A stretch of DNA of 64,000 nt, taken from the NCBI RefSeq assembly GCF_000172635.2, contig NC_018632.1:1426001-1490000 (forward strand), read 5' to 3'. Origin of the DNA: Alteromonas macleodii ATCC 27126. GTDB taxonomy: Bacteria > Pseudomonadota > Gammaproteobacteria > Enterobacterales > Alteromonadaceae. A program made the translations under genes and the position numbers. Shown here piece after piece: positions 1-8,640 of this stretch. Numbering within the stretch: position 1 is the stretch's first letter; every line of letters starts with the position of its first letter. The notes beneath the pieces were generated by a model, which saw only the letters and a list, made by a program, of their open reading frames with translations, was not told the DNA's origin and made no database searches.

Positions 1-849
1 GAAATGGCGCGCTTCGGAAGAGATGCACAAGAACAAACCTTAATTGTTGCTGGCGTTCGCTTCATGGGTGAAACGGCAAAAATTCTTAGCCCTGAAAAAA
101 CCGTACTAATGCCAACACTTGAAGCAACGTGTTCGCTTGATATTGGTTGCCCGGTAAAAGAGTTTAGCGAATTCTGTGATCAGCACCCTGACCACACTGT
201 AGTGGTTTACGCGAATACATCAGCGGCAGTAAAAGCGCGCGCTGACTGGGTAGTAACGTCAAGCATCGCGCTTGAAATCGTTGAGCACTTAGACAGCCAG
301 GGCAAGAAAATCATTTGGGGCCCTGACCGACACTTAGGCTCGTACATTGCCAAGCAAACGGGTGCCGACATGCTAATGTGGCAGGGCGAGTGTATCGTTC
401 ACGACGAGTTCTCTGCACAGAAACTAGCAGACATGAAAGCACTGTACCCAAATGCCGCGATACTGGTTCACCCTGAATCACCCGCAAGCGTGGTAGAAAT
501 GGCAGATGCAGTTGGCTCAACCAGTCAATTGATAAAAGCCTCGCAAACCATGGATAACGACACCTTTATTGTTGCTACCGATAAAGGCATCTTTTACAAG
601 ATGCAACAACTTACTCCAGAGAAGACGTTTATAGAGGCTCCAACGGGCGGTAACGGCGCTACGTGTAAAAGCTGTGCTCACTGTCCTTGGATGGCAATGA
701 ACGGCTTAGAAGCGATTAAGGCGTCTTTAACGGGCGAAACTGATGGGCATGAAATCTTTGTTGATGATGAATTGCGTAAAGGTGCACTTATTCCACTTGA
801 TCGCATGCTTAACTTCTCAGCCGAGTTAAAAGCGAAAGGCGGGCTATAA
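1..849 (+). CDS. nadA: Quinolinate synthase A, 5' end outside the window
   Basis: NadA condenses iminoaspartate with dihydroxyacetone phosphate to quinolinate, the second step of de novo NAD synthesis, in the cytoplasm, using a [4Fe-4S] cluster. The frame is open from base 1, and the first codons (E-M-A-R-F-G) match an internal part of E. coli NadA near residue 70, so about 70 N-terminal residues are missing and the ATG at base 4 is not the start. Cluster cysteines are visible in [11 protein letters not shown], in [10 protein letters not shown] and in the C-terminal CKSCAHC motif. The family hallmarks [16 protein letters not shown] and AHCPWMAMN are intact. A weak hairpin follows the stop. 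Confidence 0.97.
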   Translation, partial: EMARFGRDAQEQTLIVAGVRFMGETAKILSPEKTVLMPTLEATCSLDIGCPVKEFSEFCDQHPDHTVVVYANTSAAVKARADWVVTSSIALEIVEHLDSQGKKIIWGPDRHLGSYIAKQTGADMLMWQGECIVHDEFSAQKLADMKALYPNAAILVHPESPASVVEMADAVGSTSQLIKASQTMDNDTFIVATDKGIFYKMQQLTPEKTFIEAPTGGNGATCKSCAHCPWMAMNGLEAIKASLTGETDGHEIFVDDELRKGALIPLDRMLNFSAELKAKGGL

Positions 850-866
850 GCGCACGTTTTATAAGC

Positions 867-891
867 ACTTGCTGAATATTTTCCAGCAAGT
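867..891 (+). terminator. Probable nadA terminator hairpin
   Basis: An 8-bp stem ACTTGCTG/CAGCAAGT with a 9-nt loop lies 18 bases after the nadA stop. The following tract (TCTTGATT) is only weakly T-rich, so this may be a weak or Rho-assisted terminator. Confidence 0.45.
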
Positions 892-893
892 TC

Positions 894-922
894 TTGATTA
901 AGCGCGCGGCTTTACCTACTAT
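894..922 (+). promoter_or_regulatory. Candidate sigma-70 promoter of tRNA-Ser
   Basis: TTGATT (894-899) and TACTAT (917-922) are separated by 17 bases and followed by a GC-rich discriminator (ACGCGCGC), the usual layout of stringently controlled stable-RNA promoters. It lies about 50 bases upstream of the tRNA-Ser 5' end. Confidence 0.55.
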
Positions 923-971
923 ACGCGCGCTCAAGGGTTTTCGTCGTTGAAATCTTCTTGATACAAAATTT

Positions 972-1062
972 GGAGAGATGGCTGAGTGGCTGAAGGCGCA
1001 CGCCTGGAAAGTGTGTATACGTTTATAGCGTATCGAGGGTTCGAATCCCTCTCTCTCCGCCA
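972..1062 (+). tRNA. tRNA-Ser (anticodon GGA)
   Basis: Class II tRNA of 91 nt with encoded CCA. Acceptor GGAGAGA pairs with TCTCTCC. The anticodon stem CACGC/GTGTG closes the loop CTGGAAA, giving anticodon GGA, which reads UCC and UCU. A long variable arm and a T arm (GAGGG TTCGAAT CCCTC) are present. Confidence 0.96.
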
Positions 1063-1071
1063 AATACTGAG

Positions 1072-1096
1072 AACCGGCTTTAGGCCGGTTTTTTTG
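1072..1096 (+). terminator. Rho-independent terminator after tRNA-Ser
   Basis: AACCGGC and GCCGGTT form a GC-rich stem around a short TTTAG loop, followed by a run of T. It begins 10 bases after the tRNA CCA end. Confidence 0.85.
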
Positions 1097-1145
1097 TGCC
1101 TGCCGATCAGCGCTGGATGATGCGCGGATACTTTTCGCTTACGTA

Positions 1146-1178
1146 AAAAGAAACCCGCTATGAAGCGGGTTTCTTTTT
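1146..1178. terminator. Bidirectional terminator
   Basis: The stem AAACCCGC/GCGGGTTT with loop TATGAA is flanked by an A run on one side and a T run on the other, so it can act in both directions. It most likely ends the leftward gene at 1250-1684 and backs up the tRNA-Ser terminator. Confidence 0.75.
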
Positions 1179-1249
1179 AAACGCGATTGTTGCGACGCTG
1201 GTATGCTAAAGCTAATGGCTTTTCACCTGTGATGTCGCGCCGCTGCTAA

Positions 1250-1684
1250 TTACTTCGCAATTTGCTGGTGAAGCTTGATTAGGTCAGGAAGCTTTTTCGC
1301 GTAAATCGCTTTCTTTGTACCTGGGTGAAGTAATTGGCTCACGAACGTGCGTAGGAAGCCAAGTACAAACGTTTGAACGCGATCAGCGTCTGCATCACTT
1401 GGGTTAGCAATAAGCTTGTCTGTCTCCGCTTGTACTTTATGTACAATCGGGTCCATGGTGTCTTTTCCAGAAACTAGGTCATTACCAGTCACAACGCCTT
1501 TGCCAAGCAAGTCTCTAACTGCTGAGTATAAATCAGCAGAAACAGCGTTAGACTGTCCCCAGTTCGCAATGTTGAATTCTTCAGCAATCTTATCTAGATC
1601 AGCAGTTGGGTCGTTCGACTTCAATAGGCTGTCGATAAGTTTATGGGCTTCAGTTTGTTTTACGGGTGTTGATAATTCTGACAT
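1250..1684 (-). CDS. Hypothetical 144-aa protein
   Basis: I do not recognise this family. The protein is soluble, acidic and looks mostly helical, with no signal peptide, membrane segment or obvious catalytic motif. Residues 105-140 are a basic helical tail rich in Leu and Lys (FLRTFVSQLLHPGTKKAIY). The ATG at 1684 lacks a clear Shine-Dalgarno sequence. The gene stands alone, with a bidirectional terminator downstream. Coding is supported by a long clean frame and codon use like its neighbours. Confidence 0.75.
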   Translation of the reverse strand: MSELSTPVKQTEAHKLIDSLLKSNDPTADLDKIAEEFNIANWGQSNAVSADLYSAVRDLLGKGVVTGNDLVSGKDTMDPIVHKVQAETDKLIANPSDADADRVQTFVLGFLRTFVSQLLHPGTKKAIYAKKLPDLIKLHQQIAK

Positions 1685-1920
1685 GGTTACATTTAATGAT
1701 TATGTGGGTGAGCGCGTTATAAATATTCTGCCAGACAATGTCAACCCGTTTGCCGCTAATAGAGGCAAGAACGGGAGAGGAGCTTGCTAAGTCATGATGT
1801 AAACATGGCGAACCAAGCTCCGAAATAGCACCGAAATAGCAAAGAAATATTACTGAAAGAGTAGCAAAATAGAGAAAAGGCACCTGCTGCCAAGCACCCT
1901 TTATCAAATGAGTAAACGGG

Positions 1921-3090
1921 CTACGCGGAGATCCTATTCTCTTTGTCTACTTTTTCTATCTTGCCTGTTCGACGTGCTGGAAAAGGCAACTTAATTGGAC
2001 GTCTACCACTTAATGTAGCGTGTTCTGATTTCACACTATAGTTAGCGCTGTCTTTACTATGCATGCCCTTGGGGGTATCAGTTACATCGAAAAGCGGAGC
2101 AACAGGCTGTCTGTTTTCCTCTAGCTGGTAAGCAAGGACTTTGTTTTCGGTTTCTAAAAAGGCACTTCCAGCTTGCTTACCAAGCTTATAATCATGACGA
2201 AGTTGTGCGTCTGTACTACCTAACAATTTACTTTGAAGCTTATCCGACGCAAAAATTTGAATAACCTCTACGCCTTCTGGCGGGTTTTCAATAAACGCCA
2301 GTTCTTTTTGATACGCTTGTTCGTGCTGCAGCAGATAGTCGATGGTCTTTGGGCACGTGCCCGTTGCGCACATTACCGCGCTTAACTTTTGTAGCCAAGG
2401 CGACTGTACTTGAAAGCCTCTATCTACGGTGCGAATAACTACGATTTTCGTCGCGCCGCGCTTGTATGCTTCGGTAACAGGCAACGGTGCAGCCAAGCCA
2501 CCGTCTAGAAAGAAATCGGTATTGGCTGCCTGTTTCGTCTCGACGTCAATGTGCAGCGGTACGCCCTGTTTGTAAAGTAAGGGGAGGGCGCTCGAAGCCT
2601 TGATAAGATCGACCCAGTTGTGAGTACTTTTCATTGGATCGAGAAAATACGCCTGTCTGTCTCTGGAATTTGTGGCGGTAAATAAAATTTCTCTGTCCGC
2701 AACATTAGCCTTCGCAGTATCAAGATCAAGTAAACGGTTCGCTTCTTGGGTTTTGTCAAAGTACCAGTCTAAATCGACAATATGTTTGCCCATTAAACCT
2801 CTTCCCATTTGGAAAAAGCGTTTGTGTCGAGTTAAGCCGCGAATAAGACGCTTTGCATAGCCTTTTTGACGCGCCACAAAACTCGTTAAGTTCTGTGAAC
2901 CTGCTGAAGTGCCAATAAGAATATCGAAAGGGTCGTGTCCGGCGTCTAACCATGTATCGAGTACGCCTGCCGTAAAAATTCCTCGCTGTCCACCACCTTC
3001 CGCAACCAAGGCAACTTTGCCATTGTTCGACATTTCAGCACTGTGTGCTTTTGTATAAGCGAGAGAAGGAGCAGATTGTTGACCCGACAT
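1921..3090 (-). CDS. Patatin-like phospholipase (YjjU type)
   Basis: Predicted cytoplasmic serine lipid acyl hydrolase of 389 aa. The patatin fold is clear: an oxyanion-hole loop GGGQRGIFTAGV near residue 33, the nucleophile elbow GTSAGS near residue 62, and the catalytic Asp in DGGLAAPLPV near residue 190. There is no signal peptide. The N-terminal two thirds match the patatin domain and the last 100 residues look like the C-terminal extension of E. coli YjjU relatives, ending in a basic tail. It is transcribed alone. The substrate is unknown. Confidence 0.88.
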   Translation of the reverse strand: MSGQQSAPSLAYTKAHSAEMSNNGKVALVAEGGGQRGIFTAGVLDTWLDAGHDPFDILIGTSAGSQNLTSFVARQKGYAKRLIRGLTRHKRFFQMGRGLMGKHIVDLDWYFDKTQEANRLLDLDTAKANVADREILFTATNSRDRQAYFLDPMKSTHNWVDLIKASSALPLLYKQGVPLHIDVETKQAANTDFFLDGGLAAPLPVTEAYKRGATKIVVIRTVDRGFQVQSPWLQKLSAVMCATGTCPKTIDYLLQHEQAYQKELAFIENPPEGVEVIQIFASDKLQSKLLGSTDAQLRHDYKLGKQAGSAFLETENKVLAYQLEENRQPVAPLFDVTDTPKGMHSKDSANYSVKSEHATLSGRRPIKLPFPARRTGKIEKVDKENRISA

Positions 3091-3310
3091 GATAACCCTC
3101 TATTTGACCATGACTACAAATTGACTACTTGGTCTAATTGTAGGGAGATCACGATGCCGGAGAAAATGGAAATAATAAATCGGACTGATAGGAAATAACT
3201 GATACTGAAACACTTTTTGTTATTTCATTGTGATTTTTGTGTTTACATTTTGATCGTTTAATCGCAGTCTAACAAAGTGTTGAAAGCTAAACTTTCATTG
3301 GGAGTCAATA

Positions 3311-4327
3311 ATGAAAATTGCCGTGTTAGGTGCGGGAAGTATTGGATGTTATGTAGCGGGCTGCCTGTTAGCCTCTGACCCCACATTGAGCGCCGCTAAT
3401 GCGCTTACGCTCATTGGCCGTCAGCGTTTATATGATGATATTACTGCTAATGGTCTTAAAGTAACGGATTGGCAAGGGCGTGAGCAGCTAACAAAGCCTG
3501 AGCATATCGCTTTTTCAATTGAGAACGATAGTTTAGTTGATGCTGACGTCATTTTGCTTTGCGTTAAAAGCCAAGATACCGAGCAGGCTGCTGCGATAAT
3601 CAATCAGCATGCAAAGCAATCAGCAGTCGTAGTCAGTCTTCAAAACGGAGTGGGTAATGCACACCTGCTGCGCCAGCACATAAAACAATGCGTAATTGCA
3701 GGTATGGTGCCTTTCAATGTTTTTTATAAAGGTAACGGCCATTTTCACTGTGGTACTGAGGGTAATATTGCCCTTGAAGACCCCAATAACCAATGTAGTG
3801 ACATTATAAAAGCGCTTAACAACGCGTCGTTGCCCGTTACGGTTTATAACGATATGAAAGCTGTACAGTATGGCAAACTTATTATGAACTTGAATAACGC
3901 AGTCAATGCACTGTCGGGTATACCGCTGAAATCACAGCTAGGGGATAGGCAATATAGGTTAGTTATGGCAAAGGTGTTGTCCGAGGCGTTAGCAGTACTA
4001 AAAGCGGAAGGAATTGCACCAGCAAGAACCGGTAAGGTCATTCCCAAACTGATGCCAAAAATTATGAAGCTACCTAATTTTTTATTCAATGTGATGGCTT
4101 CATCTACGCTTAAAATAGATCCCGAAGCACGTTCATCAATGTATGAAGATTTGGCGCTGGGGCGACGAACGGAGATTGATTATTTGAACGGCGAGATAGT
4201 CAGGCTCGGTGAAGAAAATCACATAGCGACGCCAGTGAATAAGCATATTGTTAACCTGATCAAACAACACGAAGTCGCTAAGAAAGGAAGTCCTCACTTA
4301 CCGGCAAATGCTTTACTGTTAAAGTGA
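3311..4327 (+). CDS. panE: 2-dehydropantoate 2-reductase
   Basis: NADPH-dependent reduction of ketopantoate to pantoate in pantothenate/CoA synthesis. The N-terminal Rossmann motif GAGSIG is at residues 7-12, LLCVKSQDT follows the nucleotide-binding domain, and the C-terminal domain carries the catalytic-lysine segment YGKLIMNLNNAV near residue 190 and the conserved block SSMYEDLALGRRTEID. At 338 aa it is about 35 residues longer than E. coli PanE, and several ApbA/PanE paralogues act on other 2-oxo acids, so the substrate is probable only. GGGAG lies 8 bases before the ATG. No other pan gene is nearby. Confidence 0.85.
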   Translation: MKIAVLGAGSIGCYVAGCLLASDPTLSAANALTLIGRQRLYDDITANGLKVTDWQGREQLTKPEHIAFSIENDSLVDADVILLCVKSQDTEQAAAIINQHAKQSAVVVSLQNGVGNAHLLRQHIKQCVIAGMVPFNVFYKGNGHFHCGTEGNIALEDPNNQCSDIIKALNNASLPVTVYNDMKAVQYGKLIMNLNNAVNALSGIPLKSQLGDRQYRLVMAKVLSEALAVLKAEGIAPARTGKVIPKLMPKIMKLPNFLFNVMASSTLKIDPEARSSMYEDLALGRRTEIDYLNGEIVRLGEENHIATPVNKHIVNLIKQHEVAKKGSPHLPANALLLK

Positions 4328-4453
4328 CAGGCCTATCTAAGATGTATTTTAACGTTAAATATTACAGTTTTGTGTCATTTTTATGTCAGAGCACTTGATT
4401 CTTATACTAAAGTATATATCCTGCGCGCAAACTTCTGTTATTTTTAGTGTGCT

Positions 4454-5680
4454 TTGCTTTTTCAAAATCGTTTTTCTTCTTGTCTTCTGTTGAGTGCTTT
4501 ATGGGCGTCGCTTTTCCATACGACGGTTGTAGCGTCTGAGGTTGATGTCGAGCGCGAATCTAGCGCAACGTTCTCTCAATACAATGGCAACGGCCTTTCA
4601 TTTCAAAGCGACAACAATACCTTCTCGCTTCGCGTGCGCGGTAGACTTCAGTTTCGCTATGCCAATCCCGGTATAAGCCAGCCTACCGAGCGTGCTGACT
4701 TTGAGCATAACGCCGGTAATCAATTTGGCGTTAACAGGGCGCGGGTCAAATTAGATGGTCACATTGGTTTGCCTTGGATTAAATATGGTGTGGAATACGA
4801 TGCTGTCGATCAGCGCACGCTGACCGCTACACTATCTTTTGAAAAGTATGACGCGCTTCGGTTTAAGGTTGGTCAGTGGAAAGTCGAGTATTCCAGAGAG
4901 CGCAGTGTTAGCAGTGGCGGCCAGCAAATGATGGATCGTTCAATCATCAACAGAATATTTACGCTAGATAGGCAAATGGGGGCATCCCTGTACGGTAATT
5001 TTGATGGCCCAGGCGCGGCCAATTTCAATTACTGGGTAGGAGTATTCAATGGCTCGGGCCGTGGTGATTATAGCAATCACGATGGCGAGAATATGTATAC
5101 AGGGCGATTACAGTGGAATTTCTTAGGTGAGTCTGTCGGGTTTAAAAACAGTGACATTAAACGAACAGCTACTCCCAAAGCAGCTCTAGCAATAGCAGGG
5201 GCGAAGTTCAAAAGCCAGTTTACGCGTTTTTCATCGTCTGGCGCTGGTAATTTAGCCAACTTTAGTGCGGGCGAGATCGAAGGTCAGTACGACATTCAGC
5301 AGTTTGTGATTGATGGTGCCTATTTTTATAAAGGGTTTAATGCTCAAGCGGAATATCATGAAAAAGATATTGTGAATTTAGCGGACAACAATAGAGAAAC
5401 TACGCTGCGCGGCTATTATGTGCAGGCGGGTTATTTTTTGAGTGAATCAATCAGCTGGTGGCCAGAGCCCCTTGAAATGGCTGCACGCTTCGGGACCTAT
5501 TCGCCCCGAGACAGTGAACAAGACGAACGCTTTTTTGAAAAGACAGTAGCATTAAACTATTTTCTTAACGGCCACAAAAACAAACTTACCGCAGAGGTAA
5601 GCAGGGTTTCACTGGATCAGTTCGATACTGAAGTAGGGGACGAGACCATCTACTCTCTGCAGTGGGACGTCAGTTTTTAA
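4454..5680 (+). CDS. Phosphate-selective porin O/P-like outer-membrane protein
   Basis: A 408-aa product with an N-terminal signal peptide (cleavage likely after VVAS near residue 28) and an OprO/OprP-type barrel: FSLRVRGRLQFRY, the conserved NRARVKLDGHIG strand, a KVGQWKVEYSRE strand and a terminal aromatic (VSF) typical of outer-membrane insertion. The only in-frame start that keeps the signal peptide is TTG at 4454, three codons after a stop at 4445, with no visible Shine-Dalgarno sequence, so the exact start is uncertain. Probable role: anion or polyphosphate uptake through the outer membrane. Confidence 0.82.
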   Translation: MLFQNRFSSCLLLSALWASLFHTTVVASEVDVERESSATFSQYNGNGLSFQSDNNTFSLRVRGRLQFRYANPGISQPTERADFEHNAGNQFGVNRARVKLDGHIGLPWIKYGVEYDAVDQRTLTATLSFEKYDALRFKVGQWKVEYSRERSVSSGGQQMMDRSIINRIFTLDRQMGASLYGNFDGPGAANFNYWVGVFNGSGRGDYSNHDGENMYTGRLQWNFLGESVGFKNSDIKRTATPKAALAIAGAKFKSQFTRFSSSGAGNLANFSAGEIEGQYDIQQFVIDGAYFYKGFNAQAEYHEKDIVNLADNNRETTLRGYYVQAGYFLSESISWWPEPLEMAARFGTYSPRDSEQDERFFEKTVALNYFLNGHKNKLTAEVSRVSLDQFDTEVGDETIYSLQWDVSF

Positions 5681-5853
5681 CTACTCACGCCGAGTGAGCA
5701 ATAAAGCCAAACTAATAAAATGCTGCAAACTAAGTGACCTGAATAAATGCTATTCGTCTTATGTTAAACGATTAAGCACGTTTAGAATTTAATCAATAAG
5801 TCTAAAGTTGGTGATAGTATGAGCTCATCATTTTTTAAAAAGAGGAGAGTGAC

Positions 5854-6213
5854 ATGCAAGAAAGCACCAAACTCAACTATGTCGAATTTGCATCTCTAGA
5901 TATTCGCCGCTCAAAAGCGTTTTTTGAAAGTGCGTTTGGCTGGTGTTTTACCGATTATGGCAGTGAATACAGTGCGTTTAGCAATGCTGGCATGGACGGA
6001 GGGATTTTTTCTGCACAACGTGTGATGAAGGCAGAAAGTGGTGCGCCTTTATTGGTGCTGTATTCCAATAACATTTCTGAATCGCAAGAATGTGTAGAAA
6101 AAGCAGGTGGAGCAATTACTAAACCGTTGTTTGACTTCCCGGGGGGCTGTCGCTTTCATTTTGTCGAGCCAGGTGGTAATGAGCTTGCTGTTTGGTCTGA
6201 GTCGGCAAAATAG
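5854..6213 (+). CDS. VOC (glyoxalase/bleomycin-resistance) family protein
   Basis: A single vicinal-oxygen-chelate domain protein of 119 aa. The first half begins with LNYVEFASLDIRRSKAFFESAFGW, and the second half ends in RFHFVEPGGNELAVW, the metal-binding beta strand with its conserved Glu. Such small VOC proteins are common in marine bacteria and mostly of unknown substrate. The start is set by GAGGAGAG 8 bases upstream of the ATG. It is monocistronic. Confidence 0.85.
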   Translation: MQESTKLNYVEFASLDIRRSKAFFESAFGWCFTDYGSEYSAFSNAGMDGGIFSAQRVMKAESGAPLLVLYSNNISESQECVEKAGGAITKPLFDFPGGCRFHFVEPGGNELAVWSESAK

Positions 6214-6262
6214 CTCTATCGTGTCTACGATGTCTAGTGATTCTGGCTTTTATAGTCTGATA

Positions 6263-6300
6263 AAAAACGCCTTGCGTGTAATGACACAGCAAGGCGCTCT
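6263..6300 (-). terminator. asd terminator
   Basis: On the minus strand CGCCTTGC/GCAAGGCG, extended by TGTGT/ACAC pairing, is followed by TTTTTT. It lies about 35 bases beyond the asd stop codon. Confidence 0.85.
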
Positions 6301-6331
6301 AAATTCAGATTAATTAGCTATAAGCTTGTCG

Positions 6332-7456
6332 TTACTTTTGCTCAAGCACAATGCGCAGCATTCTGCGAAGCGGCTCTGCGGCACCCCACAATAGCTGATC
6401 GCCGACAGTAAATGCCGAGATATATTCAGGACCCATGTTAAGCTTGCGAATACGGCCTACGGGAATAGACAGTGTACCGGTCACTTTCGCTGGCGTAAGT
6501 TCTTGCATCGTCGCGTCGCGATCGTTAGGAATCACTTTTACCCAGTCGTTGTGGTTAGCCAAGATTGTTTCAATTTCGGCTAGAGGCAAGTCTTTCTTTA
6601 GCTTAAGTGTGATAGCCTGGCTATGACAGCGCATGGCGCCAACACGTACACAAATACCGTCTATCGGCACTTCACTGCCTTTAATACCTAAAATCTTGTT
6701 GGCTTCCGCTTGGGCTTTCCACTCTTCGCGGCTTTGACCTGAAGGTAGTTGCGAATCGATGTACGGAATTAAGCTACCCGCAAGCGGAACACCGAACTGT
6801 TCACTAGGGTAGTCTGCGCTTCGAATAAACTCAGACACTTGCTGGTCAATTTCTAAAATCGCGGTAGCGGGATCTTCAACTTTAGCTTTCACATTACTGT
6901 GAATTGCACCCATTTGATTAATTAGCTCACGCATGTGCTGTGCACCCGAACCTGAAGCGGCTTGATAGGTCATTGGCGAAGCCCATTCAACCAAGTCTTT
7001 CTCAAACAGGCCACCGAGTGCCAGAAGCATAAGGGAAACCGTGCAGTTTCCACCTACGTAGGTACGAATGCCTTTTTCAATGCCACTATCAATTTCTTTA
7101 CGGTTTACTGGATCTAGAATAATTACGGCATCGTCTTTCATACGAAGCGCTGACGCAGCATCAATCCAATAACCGTTCCAGCCAGTGGCTCTTAAATCGT
7201 TGTACACGGCTTTTGTGTAGTCGCCGCCCTGACAGGTAATAATGATATCCTGTTTAGATAGCGCTTCGATATCGTGCGCATCTTCTAGAACACCAGCATC
7301 CTTTCCAGCAAAATCTGGTGCTGCACTACCTTTTTGCGAGGTAGTGAAAAAGGTGGGCTCAATGTGCGCGAAATCTTGCTCTTCTTGCATGCGCTGCATT
7401 AATACTGAGCCAACCATACCGCGCCAGCCCACTAAACCTACTTTTTGTTGTGACAT
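6332..7456 (-). CDS. asd: Aspartate-semialdehyde dehydrogenase
   Basis: Converts aspartyl phosphate to aspartate semialdehyde with NADPH, the branch point for lysine/diaminopimelate, threonine and methionine. The N-terminal nucleotide motif [14 protein letters not shown] is at residues 10-23. The active-site Cys is in GGNCTVSLM near residue 135, followed by [14 protein letters not shown], and the catalytic His lies in GAMRCHSQA near residue 274. Its 374 aa fit the E. coli enzyme (367 aa). The ATG follows a weak Shine-Dalgarno sequence. I see no lysine-riboswitch core upstream. Confidence 0.97.
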   Translation of the reverse strand: MSQQKVGLVGWRGMVGSVLMQRMQEEQDFAHIEPTFFTTSQKGSAAPDFAGKDAGVLEDAHDIEALSKQDIIITCQGGDYTKAVYNDLRATGWNGYWIDAASALRMKDDAVIILDPVNRKEIDSGIEKGIRTYVGGNCTVSLMLLALGGLFEKDLVEWASPMTYQAASGSGAQHMRELINQMGAIHSNVKAKVEDPATAILEIDQQVSEFIRSADYPSEQFGVPLAGSLIPYIDSQLPSGQSREEWKAQAEANKILGIKGSEVPIDGICVRVGAMRCHSQAITLKLKKDLPLAEIETILANHNDWVKVIPNDRDATMQELTPAKVTGTLSIPVGRIRKLNMGPEYISAFTVGDQLLWGAAEPLRRMLRIVLEQK

Positions 7457-7936
7457 TAAATTGAGAACCCTTGTTACTAAAATGAAAAGTACTTCACCAC
7501 CTATGCCTTTTGCTCAACGCTAACACATGTACTTATGAATTAACGTGTCTATCAATTGAACGTAGAATGATGTCGAACGCCGCTGCTTTATTGTGCTGGC
7601 GCAATACCTGTCGTTTTTATTTTTGTCTTTGCAGTCTAAGTGTTATTTATCCCGCTGGCTAGATGGTTTTTATAAATAATCTATCGCTGATATAAGCATT
7701 TTAGAAACGGTTAGTTCATGGCAAAAAATTTCAACAAAACACTTGAAGGAGCAATCAAAGCGCAGGGTAGAGAGCGAACCTGTATTAACCCCTCATTGTG
7801 CCTATGTACTGCTTACGGTCTAAAAATTGCTTTATAAATAGAATTAATCCCTCACAATGTGTGAGGAGATATACAATATTGAGATACGCTTTAAGGAAAA
7901 CGTAGTTCTTAATATGAAAATAAAAGTGAGGAACGC
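7457..7936. other. 480-bp intergenic region between asd and cytochrome b561
   Basis: A divergent intergenic region that should hold promoters for both flanking genes. The only structure I can point to is the dyad at 7850-7866. No convincing small ORF with a ribosome-binding site was found. Confidence 0.5.
7850..7866. promoter_or_regulatory. Inverted repeat upstream of cytochrome b561 (possible operator)
   Basis: CCTCACA-ATG-TGTGAGG is a perfect 7-bp dyad with a 3-bp centre, about 70 bases before the cytochrome start. Short symmetric sites of this kind are typical of dimeric repressors. The regulator is unknown, and a small RNA hairpin is the alternative. Confidence 0.35.
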
Positions 7937-8503
7937 ATGCAGTACGATAGTCATAACAAATTTGCTACCACTACGGTATTTTTGCACTGGTTGGTTGGAT
8001 TAACCATTATTGGCTTGCTTGCCACTGGGATTTACATGTCGGAAAACGGTGTGTATGCACTATACCCCTGGCACAAAGCGATTGGTTTTCTTGTACTCTT
8101 TGTCGCACTAGCACGTGTGGTATGGCGCATGAAAAATGGTTGGCCTAGCGCTGCTGCTAACTATAAGCCAATAGAGCACAAATTAGCGTCAGTTGTGCAC
8201 TGGGTGTTGATTATCGCCACGCTCTTAATGCCAATTTCAGGCTTGATGGCGTCGGTATTGGGTGGGCACGGGCTGTCAGTTTTTGGTCTGGAGGTCTTCG
8301 CGCCAAATTATAGTGTTGAAGATCCTGAGAAAACGCTACCGATAAATTACGAGCTTTCCAAAGCAGGTGGCGCTATACACTTCTATCTTGGTTATACCGT
8401 TATTGTCGCACTCTTGCTACACATTGCTGGCGCTCTTAAGCATCATTTCGTTGATAAAGATGGCACATTGAAGCGCATGCTAGGCAAAACCATTGGGGAG
8501 TAG
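7937..8503 (+). CDS. Cytochrome b561 family protein
   Basis: A four-helix inner-membrane di-haem cytochrome of 188 aa, related to E. coli CybB, expected to move electrons between quinol and periplasmic or cytoplasmic partners. Hydrophobic helices lie near residues 12-33, 43-63, 86-108 and 143-165. Candidate haem-ligand histidines are FLHWLVG, PWHKAIG, VHWVLI and LLLHIAGALKHH. GTGAGGAA precedes the ATG, and a strong terminator follows 100 bases downstream. It stands alone. Confidence 0.88.
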   Translation: MQYDSHNKFATTTVFLHWLVGLTIIGLLATGIYMSENGVYALYPWHKAIGFLVLFVALARVVWRMKNGWPSAAANYKPIEHKLASVVHWVLIIATLLMPISGLMASVLGGHGLSVFGLEVFAPNYSVEDPEKTLPINYELSKAGGAIHFYLGYTVIVALLLHIAGALKHHFVDKDGTLKRMLGKTIGE

Positions 8504-8601
8504 TGCTTAATAACCTAGTTTTCGTGTATACCTTCGTCATCGTAAAAGTATTTTGACTGAAGTTTGCACCCAGGGAGAACAGATAGATAACTTTCACGTA
8601 G

Positions 8602-8632
8602 AAGCCGAGCTATTTTTGCTCGGCTTTTTTTC
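8602..8632 (+). terminator. Terminator of the cytochrome b561 gene
   Basis: AAGCCGAGC/GCTCGGCTT stem with a TATTTTT loop, followed by a run of T. Confidence 0.9.
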
Positions 8633-8640
8633 TTCAACAT

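Noticed and set aside
809..1063. Minus-strand 84-codon frame across tRNA-Ser
   Set aside because: It runs through nadA's end and the tRNA gene; it is an artefact of structural RNA sequence.
7457..7936. Lysine riboswitch before asd
   Set aside because: No multi-helix lysine aptamer could be recognised, and the gene start is preceded by ordinary AT-rich sequence.
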